From Phycisphaerales bacterium UBA5793 (GTDB lineage Bacteria; Planctomycetota; Phycisphaerae; Phycisphaerales; UBA5793): a DNA stretch of 64,000 nt. Numbering within the stretch: position 1 is the stretch's first letter; every line of letters begins with the position of its first letter. A model generated the notes under the pieces. The model saw only the letters and a program-made list of their open reading frames with translations, did no database searches and was not told the origin of the DNA. The position numbers and the translations under genes were made by a program. Positions 1 through 10,785 of this stretch are shown here, piece after piece. Location of the stretch: assembly GCA_002418285.1 (NCBI GenBank), contig DIDT01000061.1, forward strand, positions 62,001-126,000, given 5' to 3'.

Positions 1-1
1 C

Positions 2-1450
2 TTCTGGGATTACGGCCCGCTGGGCGTCGAACTCAAGCGCAACCTGAAGGAGGCGTGGTGGCACGACATCGTCCGCTGCCCGGGCAAAGGGCCGGACGGC
101 AACCTCATCGACATGGTCGGCGTGGATTGTACGATCATCATGAACCCGAAAGTGTGGGAGGCGTCGGGGCACGTCGGCGGGTTTAACGATCCGATGGTGG
201 ATTGCAGAGCGTGTAAGTCACGCTTCCGCGCAGATCATCTGATTGCTTCAGAATTCTTCGCAGAAGACGCAACCAACAGCGACAAACGCTTCTTGATTTC
301 TGGGTTGGGCGAACCGAAAGAGGTACTCGAAGCTAATAAGAAGAAGCTGGAGAAGCTGAGCAAGGGCCACACTGACTTCCGCAATCCATTCGGATGGCGC
401 TCATTCGCTGAATTGAACGCCGATGGTCGCGCGAAGTTTCAATGTCCAGAGTGTGGTGAGTCGGGTACGCTCACCGAACCGCGCCAGTTCAACCTCATGT
501 TCGAGACCTACACCGGCGCGATTCGCGATGAGGAGAGCAAGACGTACTTGCGCCCCGAGACGGCGCAGGGCATCTTCACCCAGTTCTGGAACGTCGTGGA
601 CACCTCGCGCGTCAAGGTGCCCTTCGGCATCGCGCAGGTCGGCAAGGCCTTCCGCAACGAAGTCACGCCGCGTAACTTCACTTTCCGCTCCCGCGAGTTC
701 GAGCAGATGGAGATCGAGTTCTTCATCCGCCCCGACCAGGCGAGCGAGTGGTACCAGTACTGGCGCGACAGCCGCTACGAGTGGTGGAAGTCCATCGGCC
801 TGGCCGGCGACAACCTGCAACTTCGCGAGCATGAGAAAGAAGAACTCGCCCACTACGCCAAGGAAGGCGCCGGCGTGTGCGACATCGAGTACCGCTTCCC
901 CTTCACCGCGCCGGGATTCGGCGAACTCGAAGGCGTTGCCCACCGCGCCGACTACGACCTTAAGGCCCACGCCACCGCGTGCGGCAAGGGCGACAAACTC
1001 CGCTACTTCGACCAGGAGCGCAACGAACGCTACTTCCCGCACGTCATCGAACCCTCCGCTGGGGCCGATCGCGGCACACTCGCGCTGCTCTGCGAGGCGT
1101 ACACGCCCGACAGCAATCGCCCCAGCGGTGTGTACATGAAGTTCCACCCGCGTCTCGCGCCGATCAAGGCCGCGATCTTCCCGCTGGTGAACAAGGACGG
1201 CATGCCCGAGGTCGCCGAGAAACTGTACATGAAACTGCGGCAGAAGTGGAACGTGCAGATCGACGTCAAGCAGAACATCGGCAAGCGCTACGCCCGCATG
1301 GACGAGGCCGGCACGCCGTACTGTTTCACGATTGACTCCGACACGCTCAACGATCAGACCGTCACCGTTCGACACCGCGATACGCTGCAGCAGGAGCGCA
1401 TCGGCCTCGACAAGGTTGCCGCATTCCTGAGTGACAAGATCGGCGACTGA
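2..1450 (+). CDS. glyS: Glycine--tRNA ligase (class II), 5' end outside window
   Basis: Cytoplasmic enzyme that charges tRNA(Gly) with glycine. The frame is already open at base 2 (FWDYGPLGVELK), so the N-terminus is missing; 482 codons are visible. Class II landmarks are the PETAQG signature, a motif 2 FRNEVTPRNF followed by SREFEQME at about visible residues 217-235, and the motif 3 EPSAGADRG near residue 350. A C-terminal anticodon-binding domain follows. Two Cys pairs (CRAC, CPECG) flank an insert of about 75 residues and probably bind zinc. The DNA of that insert (roughly 190-400) is visibly richer in A/T than the rest. It is the single-chain homodimeric GlyRS, not the bacterial GlyQ/GlyS pair. 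lysS follows on the same strand about 100 bp downstream. Confidence 0.96.
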   Translation, partial: FWDYGPLGVELKRNLKEAWWHDIVRCPGKGPDGNLIDMVGVDCTIIMNPKVWEASGHVGGFNDPMVDCRACKSRFRADHLIASEFFAEDATNSDKRFLISGLGEPKEVLEANKKKLEKLSKGHTDFRNPFGWRSFAELNADGRAKFQCPECGESGTLTEPRQFNLMFETYTGAIRDEESKTYLRPETAQGIFTQFWNVVDTSRVKVPFGIAQVGKAFRNEVTPRNFTFRSREFEQMEIEFFIRPDQASEWYQYWRDSRYEWWKSIGLAGDNLQLREHEKEELAHYAKEGAGVCDIEYRFPFTAPGFGELEGVAHRADYDLKAHATACGKGDKLRYFDQERNERYFPHVIEPSAGADRGTLALLCEAYTPDSNRPSGVYMKFHPRLAPIKAAIFPLVNKDGMPEVAEKLYMKLRQKWNVQIDVKQNIGKRYARMDEAGTPYCFTIDSDTLNDQTVTVRHRDTLQQERIGLDKVAAFLSDKIGD

Positions 1451-1541
1451 CCGCGTCTCCGATTCGCTCTGCACGGTCACTCGATCGCTGTTCAACTGTC
1501 TTTGAACCAGCGGGCTGCTGCCGACGGCTGTTGATGTTGTC

Positions 1542-1547
1542 TACCAT
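1542..1547 (+). promoter_or_regulatory. -10-like hexamer TACCAT, leaderless-type start of lysS
   Basis: TACCAT ends 8 nt before the ATG at 1556, and no Shine-Dalgarno is seen in that gap. The spacing would put transcription initiation at or next to the start codon. No good -35 is evident. The call rests on the same arrangement recurring at other starts in the window. Confidence 0.35.
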
Positions 1548-1555
1548 TGCCCCTT

Positions 1556-3087
<1,532 letters not shown>

Positions 3088-3091
<4 letters not shown>

Positions 3092-3558
3092 TGGGCGTGC
3101 TGGCAGCGCGGCGGGCGCGGCGGCGCAGCACGAAGCGCTACCTCGCCTCGATTGGCCACGCTGTTGATCGCAGGACGCTCAAGAAGATGACGCGCGCGGC
3201 GGACAAGCGCGTGCCGTGGTACATTCGCCTCATGGTGGCCCTGCCCGGGCTCGTTGTGCTGCTCGCGTGGTTCTGGTTCTTTCGCAACGTGCGGTATGCC
3301 GGCGGGTCCATCTGGTGGATCATGTTTCTAATGCTGCTCTACGTCGGCCTGCCGGTCTTTCTTGTCATTCGCGGGATCCGCTGGCTCATGGACGGCGTCC
3401 GCCACAAGGCACTGCTTCATGCCCTGCGCGAGGATTTTCACATCGCCGTCTGCTCCGAATGCGGCTACGACCTGCGGGGCAGCGGGGGAATGGCGGCCAA
3501 ACGCTGTCCGGAGTGTGGCACGACCTTCGATTCGGCTCCCCAGGCCCGCAAATCCTGA
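3088..3558 (+). CDS. Small membrane protein with C-terminal zinc ribbon
   Basis: Unknown function, 156 aa. A basic N-terminus (residues 1-45) precedes two predicted membrane spans (about 50-68 and 75-98). A cytoplasmic-looking tail with a zinc ribbon, CSECGYDLRG...CPECG (about 128-150), follows. The start overlaps the lysS stop by 4 nt (ATGA), so it is probably co-translated with lysS, although no functional link is obvious. The same ribbon recurs in four other membrane proteins in the window (starts near 5791, 26471, 48681 and 52421). Here the ribbon lies after the second span rather than between two spans. Confidence 0.8.
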
Positions 3559-3562
3559 TCCC

Positions 3563-3591
3563 TTGCCGCCAACCCCGGCGGGCCCTAAACT
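3563..3591 (+). promoter_or_regulatory. Possible sigma70-type promoter for rpsR
   Basis: TTGCCG (3563-3568), 17 nt, then TAAACT (3586-3591), about 110 bp before the rpsR ATG. Each box matches its consensus at four of six positions. It is suggestive only. Confidence 0.3.
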
Positions 3592-3700
3592 AGCCGCTGT
3601 CGATGTGTCGCTCCGGGCGGGTCCCGGGGCTGCTCGGCGGGTCAGATCGCGGCACGGGGTCGCGGCCGCCGGAATCCACGACACGAGAGGATTTGCATTC

Positions 3701-3946
3701 ATGGCTCGGAATTTCGAACAGGCTCCCCAGATTCGCGGCGGCAAGATCGCCAAGAAGTCCGCCAAGGGCAAGATGTACGTCGACTACAAGGACGTCGATG
3801 AACTCCGCCGCCTCATGAGCCCCAACGGCAAGATGTACAGCCGCAAGCGCATCGGCGTGGGCGCCCGCGAGCAGCGCATGATCGCCCAGGCGATCAAGCG
3901 GGCCCGCTACCTCGGCCTGCTGCCGTATACCGACGCGACGCTCTGA
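3701..3946 (+). CDS. rpsR: 30S ribosomal protein S18
   Basis: Component of the 30S platform near S6 and 16S rRNA. The 81-aa size is normal. The S18 core is visible as DYKDVDELRRLMSPNGKM, then SRKRIGVGAREQRMIAQAIK and RARYLGLLPY. The longer in-frame extension upstream is rejected, because the ATG at 3701 is preceded by GAGAGG about 10 nt away and gives a family-length protein. rpsR stands alone here. The usual neighbours rpsF, ssb and rplI are absent. Confidence 0.95.
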   Translation: MARNFEQAPQIRGGKIAKKSAKGKMYVDYKDVDELRRLMSPNGKMYSRKRIGVGAREQRMIAQAIKRARYLGLLPYTDATL

Positions 3947-4063
3947 AGTCAATACTGAATTGTCCGATGAATCATGGCCGGCGAAGTTATTGCCGGTCCG
4001 ACAGATGATTTGACGTTGTTGCAGCCGAGTCTCCGCCTGAAGGCGGGGAGCGGGGGATCCAAT

Positions 4064-4083
4064 GCCGTGGGTGGAACCACGGC
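4064..4083. repeat. Perfect hairpin between rpsR and the K+ transporter
   Basis: GCCGTGG, a 6-nt loop, CCACGGC: a 7-bp perfect inverted repeat in the 207-bp gap 3947-4153. A smaller hairpin (CCGCC, TGAA, GGCGG) lies at 4033-4046. Neither is followed by a T tract, so neither is a standard intrinsic terminator. Confidence 0.5.
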
Positions 4084-4153
4084 CGGGGCGAAGGGATCAA
4101 CTCGATCCCAGGCCACTTTCAAGGCCCAGCCCGTCAGCTAACCTCGCAGGCAC

Positions 4154-5734
4154 ATGAAAGGGCACGACTCGAACTCCAGCGCAGCGATGCCGCTGCCCGC
4201 CGTTCCCGTTCGTGCAAAAACCGATGGCCAGGCGCAGTTCCGCTGCGCTCTGATCGCCATGCACTTTCGGGAGTCGGGCATGAAGCGCCGATCGTCGCCC
4301 CGTTGGTTGTCGCGTTTTTCTCTTTCACTTCACTCAAACCACGTTGCGGTCCGCGGCTGGCGAAGGCTGGTTCTGGCCGCCGCCCGCATTGCGACCTGGG
4401 CTGTTCTGGCCCCGCCTCGCGCCGGACTGCGAGCCTGGTCGCGCCTGCGCCCGGTGCAGCAGCTCGTCGCAGGCTTCGCGCTGTACACGACCATCGGCAC
4501 GATGCTCCTGTGCCTGCCGTTGGCGCAGAGGGGGCCGCACCACCTCATCGACCACCTCTTCAGCGCCGCCAGCGCCATTTCGACGACCGGTCTGACCACC
4601 ATTAGCACCGTGGACAGTTACACCTTCCTCGGCCAGTTCGTGCTCGTGGCGATGTTTCAGATTGGCGGCGTCGGGTTCATGACGCTCTCGTCGATGGTCA
4701 TCCTCGCGCGCGGCAAACCGCTCTCCGAGCCTCGCGTCGATGTGCTCAAGGTGGGATTCGCCGTGCCCCATTACTTTGTAATGCAGCACTTTCTCATCCA
4801 CGTCGTGGTCTTCACCACCATCATCGAAACTCTCGGCGCCGCGGCGCTCTACGGGCGCTTTGCGGCGCTCGGCTTCGAGCACCCGCTCTGGCGGGCCGTG
4901 TTCCATTCCGTCTCCGCGTTTGCCACGGCGGGCTTCAGTCTTCAGAACGACAGCCTCGAGTCGCTTCGTTCGGATTGGCTGATCAACGTGATCATCGGCT
5001 TGCTCTCGTATCTCGGTGCGATCGGCTTCATCGTCGTGCAGGACGTGTGGTATTCGATCAAACTCCGCGAGCGGCTGCTCACGTTCACGTCGAAAGTCAT
5101 TCTCTCGCTCACGGCGGCGGTCTTCGTCGCAGGAACCCTCGTGCTCTACTTCGGCGAGCCGAGCGTCTCGGAGTTGCCGGCGCCACAGCGCCTGCTCGCC
5201 AGCGCCTTCCAGGTCATGACGGCGTCTTCCACGGCGGGTTTCAACACCATCCCGATCGGCTCCATGTCCACGGCCGGCCTCGTCGTGATCATGGTGGCCA
5301 TGCTGATCGGCGCCTCGCCCAGCGGCACCGGCGGCGGAATCAAGACTACGACCGTCTCGGCCATCCTCGGCAACCTCGTCAGCGTGCTGCGCGGCAGCGA
5401 GCGCGTCGTGTGGCTGGGGCACGAGATACCGCTCGTGCGGGTGTTCAGCGCCTTCGCCGCAGCGTCGCTCTATCTGATTGGCCTGTGCGCCGGCGTGCTG
5501 CTGCTGTGCTTCACCGAGACCAAGCCGTTTCTGCCCGTGGTCTTCGAGGCGGCCAGCGCCATCGGCACCGTCGGCCTCTCCATGGGCATCACCCCGGAAC
5601 TGACGTTCGCCGGAAAGATGATCGTCATCGTACTCATGTTTGCCGGCCGCTGCGGGCCGCTGACCATCGGCCTGGCGCTGCTGCGCCCGCACGATGGTGC
5701 CGGACGCATCCGCACCGACGACCTTGCGGTGTAA
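4154..5734 (+). CDS. TrkH/KtrB-family potassium uptake channel subunit
   Basis: Inner-membrane K+ translocating subunit, 526 aa from the first ATG. The four selectivity-filter pore loops are recognisable: AISTTGLTTIST, AFATAGFSLQN, SSTAGFNTIPIG and AIGTVGLSMGITPEL. Each carries the filter glycine, and the surrounding helices are strongly hydrophobic. No TrkA/KtrA regulatory subunit is encoded nearby, so the partner must be elsewhere. The start is uncertain. ATG 4154 is preceded by a -10-like TAACCT 9 nt upstream, whereas ATG 4280 (MKRRSSPRWL) would give a more typical N-terminus. KtrB and TrkH cannot be separated from this alone. Confidence 0.92.
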   Translation: MKGHDSNSSAAMPLPAVPVRAKTDGQAQFRCALIAMHFRESGMKRRSSPRWLSRFSLSLHSNHVAVRGWRRLVLAAARIATWAVLAPPRAGLRAWSRLRPVQQLVAGFALYTTIGTMLLCLPLAQRGPHHLIDHLFSAASAISTTGLTTISTVDSYTFLGQFVLVAMFQIGGVGFMTLSSMVILARGKPLSEPRVDVLKVGFAVPHYFVMQHFLIHVVVFTTIIETLGAAALYGRFAALGFEHPLWRAVFHSVSAFATAGFSLQNDSLESLRSDWLINVIIGLLSYLGAIGFIVVQDVWYSIKLRERLLTFTSKVILSLTAAVFVAGTLVLYFGEPSVSELPAPQRLLASAFQVMTASSTAGFNTIPIGSMSTAGLVVIMVAMLIGASPSGTGGGIKTTTVSAILGNLVSVLRGSERVVWLGHEIPLVRVFSAFAAASLYLIGLCAGVLLLCFTETKPFLPVVFEAASAIGTVGLSMGITPELTFAGKMIVIVLMFAGRCGPLTIGLALLRPHDGAGRIRTDDLAV

Positions 5735-5778
5735 AGGACGGACCGCCAGCGCGTCGGACTTGCCAGCGTCTCGTACTG

Positions 5779-5784
5779 TAGAAT
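5779..5784 (+). promoter_or_regulatory. -10-like TAGAAT 6 nt before a start codon
   Basis: TAGAAT, then 6 nt, then ATG at 5791, with no Shine-Dalgarno in between. The identical hexamer and spacing occur at 50112-50117 before the ATG at 50124. This is consistent with a leaderless transcript. No convincing -35 at 16-18 nt is seen. Confidence 0.4.
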
Positions 5785-5790
5785 CCCCCG

Positions 5791-6936
5791 ATGCCCGACA
5801 TGGCGTACCAGACGCTCGGGGTCCTTCTCGCACTGGCCGGCTTGGCGCTGCTCTATCGCTCGCTCCTGCACGATCGCTCGCGCGGTCGGCGGAGATGCCC
5901 GAAGTGCTGGTACGACCTCCGCGCGAGCGACTCGCTCACGTGTCCGGAGTGCGGATACACGGCCAAGCGCGAGCGGCAACTCTTGAAGACCCGGCGGTGG
6001 TGGCGCTGGGCGACGATTTCGACCGTCGTGCTGTTTGCCGCTGCGACTTTGCTCCTCTGGCCCAAGGTTCGGCGCGATGGGTTATGGTCGGTCACGCCAA
6101 CCACCGTTCTGGTTCTCATCGTGCCTTGGATCGACAATACGTCGGTCATCAGTGAAATCAGTGGACGTGATGGTGAATTCTGGGGTTGGCAGAAGCGCTG
6201 GCTGATCGTTCAACTTGAGCGTCACATCGAGCAGTATCCTGACCACGTTAGCAACATCGTCGACCTGCTTTGGTATGCTCACGACCTACCGGAGGCAGTG
6301 CGCTTTGCATTTATGGGGATCGATCGTCCGGATGATGAAGTCAGCGGAATGTGTCTGTTGGTCCTCGATCGGGAAGAGATGCGACGAGAGATCGTCAACG
6401 TCATCGGAGCCGACCGAGTCTACCGCAGACTCTCCCACTTGGCGGGACACACTAATCCCGAGATTCGGGAAGCATCGCTGCGGCTGTTGAGTCCGTCTGA
6501 GGAAACGGGAGAATCTCTGTTTCCGATCGATCAAATCGCTCCCATCTTCTTGAGTGCTCTGGCTGATGAGAACATCCGAGTCCGAACTTGGGCGGGCTGT
6601 TTGTTCGCATACGTCAATCCTCTGCCATCTGAAGTGGTCGCGCGACTGTCAGGGTGGATATCCAGCGACGACCCGACCGCGTTTGTGGCAATCATCATCC
6701 TCGGCGGGAGTGATATGCCAACTGACGAATTCGATGGCCTCGCGCGCAAGGCATTGCGCTCCGGCAGCGAATTGACGCGAAAGAACGCGCTGAGAGCGCT
6801 CTGTGGGCGTGGCGATGCGGTTCTGCCGATTCTCCGCGATGCGCTGAATGCGGCCGTCGATCCGGCGTGGCGCGAGTGGATCGAATTGGCGATAACCGCC
6901 GTAGAGGAACACCAGCCGGTGCCTCAGTTCTGGTAG
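5791..6936 (+). CDS. Membrane protein: TM, zinc ribbon, TM, helical-repeat domain
   Basis: Unknown function, 381 aa. Order: membrane span (residues about 5-22), basic stretch, zinc ribbon CPKCWYDLRA...CPECGY (about 34-54), second span (about 70-90), then about 290 residues rich in short amphipathic helices. The repeated units (RLLSPSEETG, FLSALADENIRVRTW, FDGLARKALRSGSELTRKNA) resemble HEAT-like repeats. With the positively charged ribbon inside the cell, the helical repeats would sit outside the inner membrane. The second half is noticeably poorer in GC than its neighbours. The gene ends 65 bp before the MFS gene and may be co-transcribed with it. Confidence 0.82.
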   Translation: MPDMAYQTLGVLLALAGLALLYRSLLHDRSRGRRRCPKCWYDLRASDSLTCPECGYTAKRERQLLKTRRWWRWATISTVVLFAAATLLLWPKVRRDGLWSVTPTTVLVLIVPWIDNTSVISEISGRDGEFWGWQKRWLIVQLERHIEQYPDHVSNIVDLLWYAHDLPEAVRFAFMGIDRPDDEVSGMCLLVLDREEMRREIVNVIGADRVYRRLSHLAGHTNPEIREASLRLLSPSEETGESLFPIDQIAPIFLSALADENIRVRTWAGCLFAYVNPLPSEVVARLSGWISSDDPTAFVAIIILGGSDMPTDEFDGLARKALRSGSELTRKNALRALCGRGDAVLPILRDALNAAVDPAWREWIELAITAVEEHQPVPQFW

Positions 6937-7001
6937 GCTCGCAGCTCATCGCCATCCATTCCCGCGCCTCGCCGCTCCCACCCCCATACCCTCTCGCCGA
7001 C

Positions 7002-8351
7002 ATGGGTGGACCTGGCGACAAACCCCGCAGGGCTCGAAACGGCAGGAATCTGCTTGGCCAGGGCTTTTCGTCCCTGCTGCTGACCCAGTCCCTCGGGGCC
7101 GCCAATGACAACATCCTCAAGCAGGTGCTCATTTTCATGGTCACCGAGGGGCTGTGGAAAGACGCGCTGGGCACAGGCGGGCAGTCCATCATCGCCCTGT
7201 GTCTGACGCTGCCTTTCGTGCTTCTGTCGGGCTACGCCGGGCAACTCAACGATCGCATCAGCAAGCAGCGCGTCGCGGTGTGGATGAAGATCGCCGAGAT
7301 CCCCATCGTCGCCATCGCGGGCATCGGCCTCTGGATGGGCCAACTCTATATCACGCTCATCGCGTTCATCTTCATGTCGATCCAGAGCACGGTGTTCAGC
7401 CCGGCCAAGTACGGCATGATTCCCGAACTCGTCAAGAGCACCGAACTCAGCCGCGCCAACGGCATGATCAACATGCTCACCAACATCGCGATCATCGTCG
7501 GGACGATGATCGCCGGCCCCGTGAGCGATCGCTTCTTCCCGACCAAGCCGCACGGCGGGGCTGGATTCCCCGAGCGCGTCCACTGGCTGCCGTTCGCGGT
7601 GATGGTTGCGTTTGCCATCGCCGGTGTGATGGCGGTGATGTTTCTGCCCAAACTCAAGTCGCAGAACGAAAAACTGCGCTTCGACCCCAATCCGTTCTCG
7701 ACCTATTGGCACGCGATCCGCGAGATGAGCCACGGTCCGATCCTGCTCGTCGCGGTGTCGTGGTCGTACTTCTATCTCATCGGGATGATGTCGATCCTGC
7801 TCGTGCCCGAGTACAAGGGCGTGCTCAACATCGAGTTCACACAGGCGTCGTACCTGCTGGGGGTGCTGGCCGTGTCGATCGGCGTGGGCAGCGCGCTGGC
7901 GGGGCTGCTGTCGGGCGATCACATCGAGCCGCGCCTCGTGCCCGTCGGGGCGATCGGCTTGACGATCTTCATGGCCCTGCTGGGGCTGGTGCCGCCGAAC
8001 TACCAGAACGTGGCGTTCTTCCTCGGCGGGGCGGGTATCTCGGCGGGTCTGTACCTCGTGCCGCTGCAGGCCCTGCTGCAGGAACTCTCGCCCGACGATG
8101 CGCGCGGCCGCTACCTCGGCGCTGCCAACGCCATGTCTTCGATCTTCATGAGCGTTGGCGCGGGGATCACCTGGCTGTCGCGCTCGCAATTCGGCCTGTC
8201 GCCAAACCGCTCGTTTCTCGTGTGCGCTGTGTTCAGCGCGCTCAGCGCGATCGTCATGTTCTGGCGCCTGCGGGTGATGACGCAACGCTTCCGCGCGGCC
8301 GGAGCGGAGACGGTTGTCGTGGAAGAGGAGACCGGCGAGCCGCGCCCGTAA
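7002..8351 (+). CDS. MFS transporter, LplT/Aas-type (putative lysophospholipid flippase)
   Basis: Inner-membrane major facilitator of about 449 aa. The N-terminal motif LLLTQSLGAANDNILKQ and the following SGYAGQLNDRISKQRVAVWM (MFS signature between TM2 and TM3) match the transporter domain of LplT and bifunctional Aas proteins. Those proteins flip lysophospholipids inward for re-acylation. About twelve hydrophobic segments are visible. No fused acyltransferase or acyl-ACP synthetase domain is present. An earlier in-frame start (6867) would overlap the preceding gene by 70 bp, so ATG 7002, with a -10-like TACCCT 9 nt upstream, is preferred. Substrate is inferred from family resemblance only. 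Confidence 0.85.
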   Translation: MGGPGDKPRRARNGRNLLGQGFSSLLLTQSLGAANDNILKQVLIFMVTEGLWKDALGTGGQSIIALCLTLPFVLLSGYAGQLNDRISKQRVAVWMKIAEIPIVAIAGIGLWMGQLYITLIAFIFMSIQSTVFSPAKYGMIPELVKSTELSRANGMINMLTNIAIIVGTMIAGPVSDRFFPTKPHGGAGFPERVHWLPFAVMVAFAIAGVMAVMFLPKLKSQNEKLRFDPNPFSTYWHAIREMSHGPILLVAVSWSYFYLIGMMSILLVPEYKGVLNIEFTQASYLLGVLAVSIGVGSALAGLLSGDHIEPRLVPVGAIGLTIFMALLGLVPPNYQNVAFFLGGAGISAGLYLVPLQALLQELSPDDARGRYLGAANAMSSIFMSVGAGITWLSRSQFGLSPNRSFLVCAVFSALSAIVMFWRLRVMTQRFRAAGAETVVVEEETGEPRP

Positions 8352-8379
8352 GGAAGCGGGCCCTGTGCCGCCCGGTGAT

Positions 8380-9780
8380 TCACGCCATCCGCACCCAGCG
8401 CAGCAGCGTCATGAAGTTCGGTGCCTTGCCGCTCATCAGGATGCCGATGCGGAAGATCTTCCCCGTCATCCAGAGGAAGACGAAGACGCCCGCGAAGCCG
8501 ATGAGCAGTGTCGTGGCGATCTGCCACGCTGGAATCGGTTGATTCGTCCCCAGCCGCAGGGCCATAACGAACGGCGTCATCGGCGGTATGAAACTGGCGA
8601 TGGTCGCGAACGGATCGTTGGGGCCTCGCACGATGGGCATCCACGCAAGCAGCGGGAGCATGACGACCATCATCACGGGCATCATCAGCGCCTGGGCTTC
8701 GCGCATCTCGTTGACGGCGGAGCCGACCGAGGCCATCATGCACGCGACGAAGAAGAACGCCATGAAGAAGTAGGGCGCCACGAGCAGGAGCTTGCTCGGC
8801 TCGATGAGGTAGCCGTAGTTGAACTTCTGCAAACCACCGACCGCCATCGCGGCGTAGATGAGCAGCATGGTCAGTGAGACGGCTCCCTGGCCGAGAATCT
8901 TGCCGGTCATCAGTTGCATGGGCGAAGTACCGCTGAGGATGACCTCGATGATCTTGTTCTGTTTCTCTTCGACGGTGGAGGTGAGCAGGTACTGCCCGCC
9001 GGTGAAGGTGCTGATCCACAGCAGCATCATGAAGCCAAACGGAACGAAGATGTCGGCGATCTCGTTCGACTCAACGTTGCCTTCCGCCTTGGCCTTCATC
9101 GTGTCGATTTGCGGCGGGATGAGCATGAGAACCACCTGCTGAAGGCTCATGCCCTGCTGTGTGAATCGCTCATTGGTAATCGTCTGTTTGAGCACGGATG
9201 CCAGTCGATCGGAATTGTCCGCATGCATGTGATTCGAGGTGAGCATCGAAACGGGATGCGGGACGAGAGGGTCGAGCGCGTGTTCATCGATGTGGATCCA
9301 GGCGATGAGTTTGCCGCTGAGCACATCCTGGCGCAACTGGTCTTCGTTCTCCTCCTCGGGCGTCAGGTCGATGTACTTCAGGTCGGGGATCGGCTGCGTG
9401 CTGAACCGCTCAATTTGTCGCTGAGCTACCGCCCGGGCCGGCGAGTTCTTGTCGATGCCCATTTGTTGGAGGGTTGCTTCCGCCTGCTCCTTGGCGCCCT
9501 CCGTTCCCAGCAGCGCCAGTTGGGCCTTGATCGTCTCGGGATCGAGTGCTTTCTTGAACGCGTCGGCGACGACGCCGGTGCCATCCATGATCGCAACTGT
9601 GCCTTCGAGTTTCGGCGTTTCGCTGCTCACGAGAGTGGGGATCAGAATCGCCGCGCTCCAGATCACGATGGGAAAGATAATCGCGCCCACGATGAACGCC
9701 TTGGTCATCACCGTGGCCTTGTATTCTCGAGCCGCGACGAGCAGTATCTTGTTGCTGTGCATGAGAGAGAGCACCTTCAT
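8380..9780 (-). CDS. ABC-2 type exporter permease (NatB-like)
   Basis: Membrane half of an ABC exporter, about 466 aa. A first span (ILLVAAREYKATVMTKAF then FIVGAIIFPIVIW) is followed by a long extracytoplasmic domain (residues about 45-260) rich in charged residues. A cluster of about five spans comes next, starting near FGFMMLLWISTFTGGQYLL. This topology is typical of NatB/ABC2_membrane_3 permeases. It lies directly after its ATPase on the minus strand (54-bp gap). A GTG at 9825 in frame would shorten that gap to 9 bp and cannot be excluded. It converges on the MFS gene with 28 bp between stops. The substrate is unknown (NatB exports Na+). Confidence 0.88.
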   Translation of the reverse strand: MKVLSLMHSNKILLVAAREYKATVMTKAFIVGAIIFPIVIWSAAILIPTLVSSETPKLEGTVAIMDGTGVVADAFKKALDPETIKAQLALLGTEGAKEQAEATLQQMGIDKNSPARAVAQRQIERFSTQPIPDLKYIDLTPEEENEDQLRQDVLSGKLIAWIHIDEHALDPLVPHPVSMLTSNHMHADNSDRLASVLKQTITNERFTQQGMSLQQVVLMLIPPQIDTMKAKAEGNVESNEIADIFVPFGFMMLLWISTFTGGQYLLTSTVEEKQNKIIEVILSGTSPMQLMTGKILGQGAVSLTMLLIYAAMAVGGLQKFNYGYLIEPSKLLLVAPYFFMAFFFVACMMASVGSAVNEMREAQALMMPVMMVVMLPLLAWMPIVRGPNDPFATIASFIPPMTPFVMALRLGTNQPIPAWQIATTLLIGFAGVFVFLWMTGKIFRIGILMSGKAPNFMTLLRWVRMA

Positions 9781-9834
9781 TGGGCGGCCGGGACGTTCGT
9801 GATCCCCGGTCGCTCGCAGTTTCACGTGTCGGTC

Positions 9835-10785
9835 TTAGTGTGAGTGGTCCACGAGTTCGACTTCACCGCTGTCGGAGATGCGGGCGTCTTCGACCAGCCG
9901 TACGAACACATCCTCGAGCGATGGTTTGCGGAGTTCGATCTTCTCGAGTTCGGCCATGTTCATCATGGTCCGCATCATCTCGACCGGGTCGGCGTCCTCG
10001 TCGAGGTAGACTTCGAGATCGCCCTTGCGCTCCTCGACCTTGCGAACCCCTGCGACCGTGCGAGGATCAAAGCCGTTGCGCTGGCCGCGCGTGCGGAGCA
10101 GAATCGTGCGCGGGTCGAAGCGCTCGCGGATGCCTTCCATCGTGTCGTCGAGCACCTTCTTGCCTCGGTTGATGAGGAAGATGCGGTTGCAGATCTGCTC
10201 AGCCTGGAAGAGCACGTGCGTCGAGAAGATGATCGTCTTGCCTTCCTCGTTCATCTGCAGGATGAGCCGCTGGAGCAGCATGGAATTGACGGGGTCAAGA
10301 CCCGAGAAGGGCTCATCGAGAATGATCAGTTCAGGGTCGTGAATGATCGACGCCACGATCTGCACCTTCTGCTGCATCCCCTTGCTCAGTTCTTCACACT
10401 TCTTCTTGAAGACATCGGGCAGGGCGACGCGGTCGAGCCACTCGGCCGCCCGCTTGCGAGCGGCAGCGCTGTCGACGCCCTTGAGGCGGGCCATGTAGGT
10501 GAGAAAGTCGCCGACCTTCATCTTGCGATAGATGCCGCGCTCTTCGGGCAGATAGCCGATGCGGTCCTTGCTCTCGATGGCCGACTTCTTGCCGAGGACG
10601 GAGATCTCGCCCTTGTCGGGAAAGTAGATCGACATGATCATACGGATCGTGGTGGACTTGCCGGCGCCGTTGGGCCCGAGGAAACCGCACAGGCTGCCCG
10701 TGGGCACGACCAGGTCGAGTCCATCCACGGCGGTCTTCTCGCCGAAGGTCTTCGTCACACCACGAATCTCAATCGCTGCATCCAA
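9835..10785 (-). CDS. ABC transporter ATP-binding protein (NatA-like), TTG start
   Basis: ATPase partner of the adjacent permease, 316 aa. Walker A GPNGAGKST, signature LSKGMQQK and Walker B LIILDEPFSGLDP are all present, and the C-terminal extension is of the NatA/DUF4162 type. The longer frame to 10935 is rejected. A strong AAGGAG (10794-10799) sits 8 nt before a TTG at 10785-10783, and the TTG gives a protein starting just before the first beta strand (DAAIEIRGVTKTF). An ATG one base downstream of the TTG is out of frame. So this gene probably initiates at TTG. Confidence 0.92.
   Translation of the reverse strand: MDAAIEIRGVTKTFGEKTAVDGLDLVVPTGSLCGFLGPNGAGKSTTIRMIMSIYFPDKGEISVLGKKSAIESKDRIGYLPEERGIYRKMKVGDFLTYMARLKGVDSAAARKRAAEWLDRVALPDVFKKKCEELSKGMQQKVQIVASIIHDPELIILDEPFSGLDPVNSMLLQRLILQMNEEGKTIIFSTHVLFQAEQICNRIFLINRGKKVLDDTMEGIRERFDPRTILLRTRGQRNGFDPRTVAGVRKVEERKGDLEVYLDEDADPVEMMRTMMNMAELEKIELRKPSLEDVFVRLVEDARISDSGEVELVDHSH

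Noticed and set aside
4033..4083. Terminator between rpsR and the potassium transporter
   Set aside because: Two hairpins are present but neither is followed by a T tract.
6867..7001. Upstream start for the MFS gene
   Set aside because: It would overlap the preceding gene by 70 bp; the codons before ATG 7002 are Pro/Ser-rich and unlike the family.
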